Assembly (NCBI GenBank): GCA_021736565.1 | Contig: JAIPFO010000038.1 | Location: 1-16,043, forward strand | DNA from: Phycisphaerae bacterium | Lineage (GTDB): Bacteria; Planctomycetota; Phycisphaerae; Sedimentisphaerales; SM23-30 | Direction of reading: 5' to 3' | DNA: 16,043 bases | Part shown: positions 1 through 7,434 of the stretch, in pieces | Position numbering within the stretch: the stretch's first letter is position 1 | How the letters are laid out: each line of letters begins with the position of its first letter | Notes under the pieces: generated by a model | What the model was told of the DNA's origin: nothing | What the model saw: only the letters and a program-made list of their open reading frames with translations | The model's database searches: none | Translations under genes and position numbers: made by a program

Positions 1-1
1 C

Positions 2-2263
2 GGCCTTCGCGGCTGGGTCTATGGACGCAAGGGGCATACGGCCGACGCTCGTCAGATCCTGGTGACCGGGGTTGCGAAAAATTCACCTGCCGACGGGATA
101 TTGAAAAAAGGCGATGTCATTCTGGGTGTCGCCGGCCGGCCTTTCGACGATGATGCCCGCATCCAGTTTGCCCGCGCTATCACGACAGCGGAGCAGAAAA
201 AAAATGGCGGCGTGATGGAGCTGATTCGATGGCGTGCTGGTCAAGCCAGGAAGGTTAAGCTCAAGCTCGCGGTGATGGGTACCTATAGCGACACTGCTCC
301 GTACGACTGCCCAAAGTCTAAAAAAATATTTGAAAAAGGATGTGAGGTTATATCGAAAAGGGGGTTGGGGTCGGTCTCGATTCCCAATGACCTGAACGCA
401 ATGGCCCTGCTGGCCTCCGGACGTGAAGAATATCGACCGATGTTGGCTGATTACGCCCGCAAGGTGGCAGCCTTCAAGGTGGGCAGTTTTCAAACATGGC
501 ACTACAGCTATGCGACCCTGTTTCTGGCGGAGTATGTCGCGGCGACCGGCGACCGGTCGGTGATGGGGGGGCTGCGGCGTCTGGCCTCCGAGATCGCCCT
601 GGGTGCCAGTGCGGTAGGCACCTATGGACACAGTTTTGCCGGTCCGGACGGGCGATGCCTGGGTTATGGCGCCATGAACCAGCCGGCGATCATTCTGACG
701 CTGGCGATAGTGGCGGCGCGTGAGGCTGGTGTGAAGGACGCTGATGTTGATCGGGTGATTGCCACGTCGAGCCAGTTTTTGCGATATTATGTCAACAAGG
801 GCGCCATTCCTTACGGTGATCACGAGCCCTGGCCGGGGCATGAGGATAATGGAAAATGTTCCTCGGCAACGGTATGCTTCGACCTGCTGGTCGACCGCGA
901 GGCGGCAGCGTTCTTTGCCCGGATGTCCACGGCGGCTTACAGTGAGCGGGAGCGAGGACACACCGGTAATTTCTTTAATGTGTTGTGGGCCTTGCCCGGG
1001 GTTGCCCGCTGTGGTCCGCTTGCCACCGGTGCCTACATGAAAGAGCAGGGGTGGTACTATGACCTGGCCCGGGGTTGGGACGGCGGCTTCAAGTACCAGG
1101 GTTCTCCGGCTGGAGAGGAAGAACACTACAAGTACACCGATTGGGACAGCACGGGGGCCTATTTGCTGGCCTATGCACTGCCGCTGAAAAGCCTCTACGT
1201 GACAGGCCGGAAACCGTTCTCGGTTCCGACTTTGAACCGCGGAGAAGTTAAAGAAGTCATTGGTGCGGGGCGTGATTACTTCCCTGCCAATCCAAAGACA
1301 AAGAACGGTTTACTCTACGAAGGGCGCAAGCCCGATGAGTTGCTGGTGGGTTTGTCGAGTTGGTCGCCGGCGGTGCGCAAGCGTTCGGCCCGGTCGTTGG
1401 CTCGGTGTGAGGGTGACTTTGTGCCGACACTGCTTAAAATGCTGGATGGTTCCAATCGCAATGGCCGTTACGGGGCATGTGAAGCCCTTGGATATATGGG
1501 GACTCGGGCCGATGTCGCGGCGTCTCAACTGCGAGGTTTGCTCAAGAACACCGACCCGTGGTTGCAAAGTCTGGCGTGTACGGCGCTGTCAGGATTAGGA
1601 CCGGAGGCGTACAAAGCCAGTGTGGCCGACCTTCTCACAATGGCGGCTCGCCTTAATCCCGCCGATCCGCGCCGAATGGCTCAGCGGTATGCCGCCAAGG
1701 CATTATTTTCAACGTACAGAGGGCCGCATTCCAGGATCGTCCAGGCCCAACTTTTGGAGACTACCGACCGGCAACTGCTCTATCCGGCCGTCCGGTCGAT
1801 ACTGAAAAATGAGGATGGCCGCGCCCGCTCATCGCTTAGTTCTTTGCTTGGCGATTTGCCTGACCGTGACCTGAAAGAACTGATGCCGGAGATCGTTGAG
1901 GTGGTTAAGGAAATCGCCCCGAGCGGTATCATGTTTGCCAGCGATATTCGCATGGCCGGTCTTGAAATAATCGCGAGACACCGGATCAACGAGGGGGTCG
2001 AGCTGCTGGCTGATTATGCTCGCAACCAGAAGAAACACGCCAGTGAACACCGTATCGTCAAGGTCATGGAGATGCTAAAGACTTATGGGTCACATGCAAA
2101 ACGCGTCACTGGCAAATTAGAGGCTACCGCGAAATACTTTGAGACTGGTGAAGAGGGCTTCCCACGCTCTCTGAGCCGGCAGAAAGCAAAGCTGGTCAGG
2201 GAAACCATTAAGGAGATCGAGGCCTCAACTGATGAACCCAAATTGACTTACCTCAACCGCTAA
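2..2263 (+). CDS. PDZ-like + alpha-toroid + HEAT-repeat protein (DUF6288 type), 5' partial
   Basis: The frame is open from base 2, so the gene begins before the window; 753 residues are visible. The GTG at 62 is not a credible start because the PDZ-like domain already runs through it (GLRGWVYG near base 2, then QILVTGV and SPADG before KKGDVILGV). The PDZ-like part ends near base 290. An alpha-helical region follows (about 300-1240) with toroid-like features such as SFQTWHYSYATLFLAEY, GHTGNFFNVLWALPG and LARGWDGGF. From about 1335 to 2100 there are HEAT-like helical pairs, for example SPAVRKRSARSLA and RYGACEALGYMG. The first two regions resemble the gene at 2473, so the two are paralogues. 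I place them in the DUF6288 group from memory of that architecture. No catalytic motif is recognised and the function is unknown. An exported protein is likely by analogy with the paralogue's signal peptide, but this N-terminus is outside the window. Confidence 0.8.
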   Translation, partial: GLRGWVYGRKGHTADARQILVTGVAKNSPADGILKKGDVILGVAGRPFDDDARIQFARAITTAEQKKNGGVMELIRWRAGQARKVKLKLAVMGTYSDTAPYDCPKSKKIFEKGCEVISKRGLGSVSIPNDLNAMALLASGREEYRPMLADYARKVAAFKVGSFQTWHYSYATLFLAEYVAATGDRSVMGGLRRLASEIALGASAVGTYGHSFAGPDGRCLGYGAMNQPAIILTLAIVAAREAGVKDADVDRVIATSSQFLRYYVNKGAIPYGDHEPWPGHEDNGKCSSATVCFDLLVDREAAAFFARMSTAAYSERERGHTGNFFNVLWALPGVARCGPLATGAYMKEQGWYYDLARGWDGGFKYQGSPAGEEEHYKYTDWDSTGAYLLAYALPLKSLYVTGRKPFSVPTLNRGEVKEVIGAGRDYFPANPKTKNGLLYEGRKPDELLVGLSSWSPAVRKRSARSLARCEGDFVPTLLKMLDGSNRNGRYGACEALGYMGTRADVAASQLRGLLKNTDPWLQSLACTALSGLGPEAYKASVADLLTMAARLNPADPRRMAQRYAAKALFSTYRGPHSRIVQAQLLETTDRQLLYPAVRSILKNEDGRARSSLSSLLGDLPDRDLKELMPEIVEVVKEIAPSGIMFASDIRMAGLEIIARHRINEGVELLADYARNQKKHASEHRIVKVMEMLKTYGSHAKRVTGKLEATAKYFETGEEGFPRSLSRQKAKLVRETIKEIEASTDEPKLTYLNR

Positions 2264-2303
2264 GGACTAAACGATTCCGGTCAGGCTGTAGGGAAAGGGG
2301 CAC

Positions 2304-2332
2304 GCTATTTCGGCCTGTTAGTGGCCAATAGC
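2304..2332 (+). other. Imperfect stem-loop downstream of the first gene
   Basis: GCTATT (2304-2309) pairs with AATAGC (2327-2332) and GGCC (2312-2315) pairs with GGCC (2323-2326), with a two-base bulge and a 7-base loop. It lies 41 bp after the stop of the HEAT-repeat protein. No T-run follows, so it is at best an untypical terminator or an mRNA 3'-end structure. The rest of the 209-bp gap up to 2472 shows only a 10-bp perfect palindrome, TACGGCCGTA at 2375-2384, and the ribosome binding site of the next gene. Confidence 0.35.
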
Positions 2333-2472
2333 GGATTGATGCCCTAATGCATTATATCGGGCCTGATCGGATGCTACGGCCGTACGACGCGGATAAATCG
2401 TCAAAACCCCTTATGTAACTTTTAAGATGAATACACCCACGAATCAAGTACTCAAATAAAGGAAACGATCGC

Positions 2473-3939
2473 ATGAATTTAAGAAACATTCGCTACTCAT
2501 TATTACTGGCGCTGGTATTACTGGTAATCTCCAACGGAAGCCTCATTGCCATTGAAAAGAACAACCGTGACCGTTGGGAAACGCCTACCGATGCCGGGCC
2601 GGACAAAGAGGTGCCCGGTTACCTGATCAACTTAGGCCCCACCGGCGGGCGTGCTATTTTGGAAAGCAAGTCCTTTATCGTTAAATATATTTTCAAAGAC
2701 TCGCCTGCCGATGGCCACTTACAAGTAGATGACGTGATCACGGGTGTTAACGGTAAGCCGTTCGATGTCGCGCATACATTCGGCCACCACCTGACCCGGA
2801 TGAAAGAGTTCCCGGAGATCGGTTATGAAGGGCCTTTGATGGACTTTGGTAATGCCATAGAAGCCTCTGAAGGCAAAGACGGCAAGCTGACTTTGAGTGT
2901 GAGCCGTAAAAACACGCCGATCGCTATGATTATCCAATTGAAAGCACTTGGGACATTTTCAAAGACCTATCCCTTCCACTGTAAGAAGTCTGCCCTGATC
3001 GCAAAGGGTGCGATGGAGTACCTTGCCGGCAGCGATTTTATTAAACACGAACAATGTCACGCCAAGTGCATGAGCGGCCTGGCACTATTAGCCGCCGGAG
3101 AGCTTGATAAGGCCAGGGAACTTGCCCATTCATGGAACACTTTGCCAGGGCCGGGCGTATGGGTATGGCCTGTCGGGTACCAGTGTATTTTCCTTTCGGA
3201 ATATTACCTTATCACCAAAGATGAGGCGGTTTTGAAAACCATTCAGGGGCTCGCCACGATTCTGGAGGGCGCTCAAGTCGCGGACATGAATGACTACAAA
3301 GACCGTACTCACGGCAATATGGGTAACGTTGGCCACAAGTTCCGGACCGGCGGCTTTGGCCATAATACCAAAGTCGGAGGTTACGGTACTATGACGATTA
3401 CCACCGCCGTTGCTCTGACCGCCTGGGAGCTCGCCATGAAATGCGGGGCGAAGGTCGATCAGGGAAAAGTTGACTTGGGATTCACCTATTTACACAAGAG
3501 TACCACAAAAGACGGTTATATCGGCTACCACACCGAAGTTGGCCGCTATTCGCCAACAGCCCGCCAGGGCCTGGCCGTCGTCTTGCACAAGCTGGCAGAG
3601 GATAACGAAACCAACAGGGCCTATATTAAGCAGGTTGCCAAGGGACTCAGCAATGCTAAGAAATACCTGAATGACGCCCACGCCGATAACATCCTGGCCG
3701 TTTGCTGGGGACTGTTGGGAACGAATGTTTCTGGAGATAAAAAAGCCATTCGCGATATGATGGACTACAACAAAGCCTGGCTGAACATGGCCCGCTGCTA
3801 CGATGGATCATTTGTGTCTTTACCTGGGCGTGATATGTATGACAAGGGCTATTACATGTCATCACGACTACACCTGACCGCCGCAATGGCTTTGGTGTAT
3901 TCTATTGAAAATCCAAAGTTGAAAATCCAGGGCAAGTAA
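2473..3939 (+). CDS. Secreted PDZ-like + alpha-toroid protein (DUF6288 type)
   Basis: 488 residues. The ATG start is supported by AAAGGAAA about 9 bases upstream and by a signal peptide directly after it: a basic start, hydrophobic residues 9-20, and likely cleavage after SLIA near residue 26. A PDZ-like domain spans about residues 50-157 (GYLINLGPTGGR, then SPADGHLQVDDVITGVNGKPF). The rest is alpha-helical and resembles the toroid part of the preceding gene, including a shared final element of the W...MARCYDGSF type at about residues 438-450. It lacks the HEAT-repeat tail of its neighbour and stops soon after the toroid. The gap to the preceding gene is 209 bp, so the pair may or may not be co-transcribed. 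I assign the DUF6288 type from memory of the architecture; no active site is evident. A periplasmic or surface location is inferred from the signal peptide. Confidence 0.82.
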   Translation: MNLRNIRYSLLLALVLLVISNGSLIAIEKNNRDRWETPTDAGPDKEVPGYLINLGPTGGRAILESKSFIVKYIFKDSPADGHLQVDDVITGVNGKPFDVAHTFGHHLTRMKEFPEIGYEGPLMDFGNAIEASEGKDGKLTLSVSRKNTPIAMIIQLKALGTFSKTYPFHCKKSALIAKGAMEYLAGSDFIKHEQCHAKCMSGLALLAAGELDKARELAHSWNTLPGPGVWVWPVGYQCIFLSEYYLITKDEAVLKTIQGLATILEGAQVADMNDYKDRTHGNMGNVGHKFRTGGFGHNTKVGGYGTMTITTAVALTAWELAMKCGAKVDQGKVDLGFTYLHKSTTKDGYIGYHTEVGRYSPTARQGLAVVLHKLAEDNETNRAYIKQVAKGLSNAKKYLNDAHADNILAVCWGLLGTNVSGDKKAIRDMMDYNKAWLNMARCYDGSFVSLPGRDMYDKGYYMSSRLHLTAAMALVYSIENPKLKIQGK

Positions 3940-3948
3940 GCATGCAAG

Positions 3949-3983
3949 ATGACTCAATGTGTAAATGAGAAATCTCAGTCATT
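3949..3983 (+). other. Possible stem-loop in the gap after the second PDZ/toroid gene
   Basis: ATGACT (3949-3954) can pair with AGTCAT (3977-3982), and TGAGA/TCTCA (3966-3977) forms a competing tight inner hairpin. A run of eight T lies well downstream at 4020-4027, too far away for a standard intrinsic terminator. The rest of the 238-bp gap up to 4177 is AT-rich. I found no convincing -35/-10 pair in it, although it is the most likely place for the promoter of the peptidase cassette. Confidence 0.25.
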
Positions 3984-4161
3984 AAAATAATCTGCGAAAT
4001 ATTATACCCGCCTGGACACTTTTTTTTCAATCGCACATAACATAAAAAAAGTAATTGCAAAGACTTACACACGGCACCCCGTACGACGAGTTAACTTAAT
4101 TGGAATGGGTATTCAATGCAGAAAAAATCAGGTTATTGCGATGAACTAATGACATAGTGAC

Positions 4162-4168
4162 AGGAAAG
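4162..4168 (+). promoter_or_regulatory. Ribosome binding site fixing the M14 peptidase start
   Basis: AGGAAAG lies 9 bases before ATG 4178. The longer reading frame from GTG 4157 would place this site inside the coding region and put polar residues before the signal peptide, so ATG 4178 is preferred. Confidence 0.6.
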
Positions 4169-4177
4169 AAACAAAAC

Positions 4178-5851
4178 ATGGAAGGATTACGAACCGGATT
4201 TACATATATCCTAAGCTCCATCTTCTTCTTATTCGGTGCTTTCTGTGCATGTTATGGTGCCCAACGGCAAGATCGAGGACCCATCGATAATAACCGGTGG
4301 CCTCTAACACTCCCTGAGCGGACTGATTACCGCCAGACATCCCATTATGAGGATGTCTTGAAGTATCTTGAGGCTCTGCAGGGCAAAGGGGCACCGATAT
4401 CAACGCAGTTTATCGGCGTCAGTATATATGGACATAAGATTCCGCTGGTGATCACTTCGCGTCCACCGATAACGAGCCCGACCGACGCCCGTCGAGCCGG
4501 CAAACTTGTAGTGTACGTTCAGGCCAATATTCATGCTGGGGAGGTGGAGGGCAAGGAGGCCGTCCTGATGTTACTCAGGGATCTGGCCCAAGGCCCCAAA
4601 GGCGGGTTATTGGACAAGATGGTACTCTTGATAACCCCGATCTATAACATAGACGGCAACGAAGCATGGGACTCCTGGCAGAAAAATCGCCGCAGCCAGA
4701 ACGAACCTGAGGTGGTGGGAAAGCGGACCAACGGCCAGGGATTAGATCTCAATCGTGACGGTATGAAGACCGAGTCACCAGAGATGCAAGCGGCGCTGAA
4801 GTTCATCTACACAACATGGGATCCGGATGTTTTTGTGGATCTGCACGCAACTAACGGCACGCGGCATGGCTATCGGTTGACCTATTCTCCTCCACTTCAT
4901 CCCGACACTCAGGATGATCTTTTACGATTTAATCGGGATGAGTTGTTTTCCGTCGTACAACGCCGTATGCGAAACGAATTCGACACAGAGACGTTCGTTT
5001 ATGGCAACATTCCCAGAAATTCAAAATCACAAGGCTGGTATCAAAGTGCACCGGATCCCAGGCGTATCACAAACTACGTGGGGCTGCGCAACCGCCTGGC
5101 AGTCCTTTCCGAAGCGACCTGTTACTTTCCATTTCGTCAACGTGTGGAGACGACGCATCGTTTTGTATTGACCGTACTTGAGGAGATCGGCCGGCGGCAG
5201 CAGGACATCATCAACCTGACGCGTGAGGCGGATGCTCGGGTTATTGGATGGGGCCTGAATCCAGAGACGGCGCCAGCCCTGACCATTGGCTACAAGATCG
5301 CCTCACGCGGCACAGAGAAAATTCTCCTGGAAAAGCCGCCATCTACAACCGACTCGTCAAAAACAAATCGTATAACGCCCCCGCAAGACTTTGTCTCCGT
5401 GCAGATGCCAGTCTATGACCGTTTCGTAGCCACTAAGACAGCTCGCTTTCCAGCCGCCTATTTCATTCCGTCAACATTTACCAAAACAGTGGAGCAAATA
5501 AGACGTCACGGAATTGCTGTCGAAAGAACACTGGCTAACTGGAATGGGCCGGTCGAAATGTTTGTCATCGATAAAGTTGTCACGGCTGAGAGGCCCTATC
5601 AGGGCCATAAGCTAAAAGAACTCGAAGGTAACTTCAAGTCAACACAGACAGAAATCTCGAAGGGCGGCTATCTGGTAAGAACGGCGCAACCTTTGGGGAT
5701 TCTGATTTTTCATCTTCTTGAACCGGAGAGTATCGACGGAGTGGCAGCCTGGGGCTTCCTGGATCCAGATCTGCCTGCGAAAGGACACTATCCGATCTAC
5801 AAGTGCTTCGACCAGGTGCGTGTGGCAACCGAGAGATTACCCAATTATTAG
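4178..5851 (+). CDS. Exported M14 family zinc carboxypeptidase
   Basis: 557 residues from ATG 4178. The N-terminus has a hydrophobic segment (about residues 8-28, ending near ACYGA) that looks like a signal peptide; the two cysteines there do not form a clear lipobox. The M14 fold is shown by the zinc motif HAGE (H119, E122), the substrate-binding NR pair in LNRDG (N192, R193), the third zinc ligand in DLHATNG (H223) and the catalytic glutamate in VLSEATCY (E312). These correspond to H69, E72, N144, R145, H196 and E270 of bovine carboxypeptidase A. All are present, so an active metallocarboxypeptidase is expected. About 215 residues follow the catalytic domain, probably an accessory domain with no family I can name. 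It leads a same-strand run with M24 and M1 peptidases and an amino-acid transporter, which points to removal of C-terminal residues from peptides outside the cytoplasm. Substrate preference cannot be read from the sequence. Confidence 0.9.
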   Translation: MEGLRTGFTYILSSIFFLFGAFCACYGAQRQDRGPIDNNRWPLTLPERTDYRQTSHYEDVLKYLEALQGKGAPISTQFIGVSIYGHKIPLVITSRPPITSPTDARRAGKLVVYVQANIHAGEVEGKEAVLMLLRDLAQGPKGGLLDKMVLLITPIYNIDGNEAWDSWQKNRRSQNEPEVVGKRTNGQGLDLNRDGMKTESPEMQAALKFIYTTWDPDVFVDLHATNGTRHGYRLTYSPPLHPDTQDDLLRFNRDELFSVVQRRMRNEFDTETFVYGNIPRNSKSQGWYQSAPDPRRITNYVGLRNRLAVLSEATCYFPFRQRVETTHRFVLTVLEEIGRRQQDIINLTREADARVIGWGLNPETAPALTIGYKIASRGTEKILLEKPPSTTDSSKTNRITPPQDFVSVQMPVYDRFVATKTARFPAAYFIPSTFTKTVEQIRRHGIAVERTLANWNGPVEMFVIDKVVTAERPYQGHKLKELEGNFKSTQTEISKGGYLVRTAQPLGILIFHLLEPESIDGVAAWGFLDPDLPAKGHYPIYKCFDQVRVATERLPNY

Positions 5852-5938
5852 ACTCGCGACTGAGAATGGAACGATATATCATTTGAGTAAAGTTCACTTT
5901 GATAATAAAAAGATGGTTAATGCGATAATAACATGTTT

Positions 5939-5944
5939 AAGGAG
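5939..5944 (+). promoter_or_regulatory. Ribosome binding site fixing the M24 peptidase start
   Basis: AAGGAG lies 7 bases before ATG 5952 and 10 before ATG 5955. It decides against the longer open frame from 5718, which would overlap the M14 gene by 134 bp and bury the signal peptide. Confidence 0.75.
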
Positions 5945-5951
5945 ACAATCC

Positions 5952-7361
5952 ATGATGAAAATAGGCAAGCGGATGATCGTGGTCTTCCTGTTGTTGCCGG
6001 TATTGACTTTTGCACAGGATAACTTTTGGTATCAGCGTGATTTTACCGCGGGGGAATTTGCCCAACGCCGGGCAAAGGTATTTGAGAAAATAGGCCCTGA
6101 TGCAGTGGCACTTTTACAGGGGGCGTCTGCTGCTCACGGTTTTGGTGCCTTCCACCAGAATATCGAGTTCTATTATCTTTGCGGGATTGAAGTGTCTCAG
6201 GCGTATCTGCTCCTTGATGGCCGAAGCGGCAAAGTAAATGTTTACCTGCCCTCCCTTTCAAGGAAAAGAAGTCCAGAGCAATCCGCGGATGAATTTGCGT
6301 TATCAGTGAAGAAACTAACCGGTGTTGATAACGTGTACGGAATCGAATCGCTTCCCGAACACATGGAGAAAGTCACGGTGCTGTACACACTCTTAGATTC
6401 ACGAAGGACAAAAAGTGCACCCGTGCAAGAGATAGCCGGGCTTAGCCGCTATGAGATAATTAACTTCTTACGCCGTGATTCACTGGACCAAGAGCGATTT
6501 ATCAGCCTACTTCATAGTTGTTCCGGGAAATTAGAAATTGAGAATCTTTCACCGATAATAGATTCTCTTCGTACCATCAAGAGCCCGGCTGAGATTGAGC
6601 TTATGCGACGCGCGGGAAAATTGTCTGCCCTGGCTGTAATCGAAGCCATGCGATCGACTGAAGTCGGCGTCATGGAGTACCAGCTTGACGCAGTGTCGAA
6701 ATATATTTATCGTGTAAATGGCGCCCGAGGAGAGGGCTACTCTTCCATAATAGCAGGAGGCACCAATATGCAGTACGGACATTATCAACGCAAAAACTGT
6801 GTTTTAAATGATGGCGCCATCATACTAATGGATCATGCCCCTGACTATGGTTACTACACCAGTGATATTGGCAGAGTCTGGCCTGTAAACGGCAGGTACA
6901 GCCCCTGGCAAAGGGAACTATACGGATTTATGGTAAAATATCATAAGGCGGTGCTCAAACAGATTCGACCGGGAGTGACGCCTGACCAGATCATGAATGG
7001 CGCCAGGGCGGAAATGGAAGAAGTACTAAAATCAACCAGGTTTTCCAAGCCTATATACGAAAAGGCCGCCCGAAACACATACGGGCACATGTCTCATACA
7101 GTGGGGATGCGCGTACATGACGTGGGCGATCCCCGAGGCCCCTTGAAGCCGGGCATGGTGTTTGCGGTTGATCCGCAAATGCGGGTGCGGGAGGAAAACA
7201 TTTATATACGCATCGAAGATACGGTAGTGGTTACCGAGGAGGGTGTGGAAATTTTGACAGGCAGTGCTCCCTGGGAACTGGATGAGGTCGAAAAGCTCAT
7301 GAAAGAGAAAGGGATTTTACAGAAGTATCCACCGGTTTTTGGCGCAAGGGAAAAACCATAG
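5952..7361 (+). CDS. Exported M24 family aminopeptidase P-like enzyme (Xaa-Pro aminopeptidase)
   Basis: 469 residues from ATG 5952. Residues 1-21 form a signal peptide with likely cleavage after TFA. An aminopeptidase P-type N-terminal domain (about 24-180) precedes a pita-bread M24 catalytic domain (about 208-440). Metal ligands seen are D294 and D305 (eleven apart, as in E. coli PepP), H382 in SHTVGMRVHDVGDP and E422 in YIRIEDTVVV. The fifth ligand, normally glutamate in an EPG-like motif, is aspartate here (D407 in FAVDPQM). Members of this family remove an N-terminal residue that precedes proline, a bond most aminopeptidases cut poorly. That complements the M1 enzyme encoded 73 bp downstream. 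Aminopeptidase P is usually cytoplasmic, so the signal peptide is notable. The family call is firm; exact specificity is inferred and could be another M24 dipeptidase activity. Confidence 0.88.
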   Translation: MMKIGKRMIVVFLLLPVLTFAQDNFWYQRDFTAGEFAQRRAKVFEKIGPDAVALLQGASAAHGFGAFHQNIEFYYLCGIEVSQAYLLLDGRSGKVNVYLPSLSRKRSPEQSADEFALSVKKLTGVDNVYGIESLPEHMEKVTVLYTLLDSRRTKSAPVQEIAGLSRYEIINFLRRDSLDQERFISLLHSCSGKLEIENLSPIIDSLRTIKSPAEIELMRRAGKLSALAVIEAMRSTEVGVMEYQLDAVSKYIYRVNGARGEGYSSIIAGGTNMQYGHYQRKNCVLNDGAIILMDHAPDYGYYTSDIGRVWPVNGRYSPWQRELYGFMVKYHKAVLKQIRPGVTPDQIMNGARAEMEEVLKSTRFSKPIYEKAARNTYGHMSHTVGMRVHDVGDPRGPLKPGMVFAVDPQMRVREENIYIRIEDTVVVTEEGVEILTGSAPWELDEVEKLMKEKGILQKYPPVFGAREKP

Positions 7362-7434
7362 CTATCGCTACTCGTATTAAGATATGTGATTATTACAGTT
7401 TGCCACAACAAAAAACTAATTCTGAGGTATAGCC

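Noticed and set aside
83..1126. Long minus-strand open frame (347 codons) opposite the first gene
   Set aside because: It lies fully antisense to a coding region with clear PDZ/toroid homology to the next gene. Its translation has no recognisable domain and a composition typical of an antisense shadow.
4020..4027. Run of eight T as an intrinsic terminator
   Set aside because: No stem-loop directly precedes it; the nearest hairpin ends about 37 bases upstream.
5718..5951. N-terminal extension of the M24 peptidase overlapping the M14 gene
   Set aside because: ATG 5952 has AAGGAG at the right distance and a signal peptide directly after it; the extension has no family similarity and overlaps the M14 gene.
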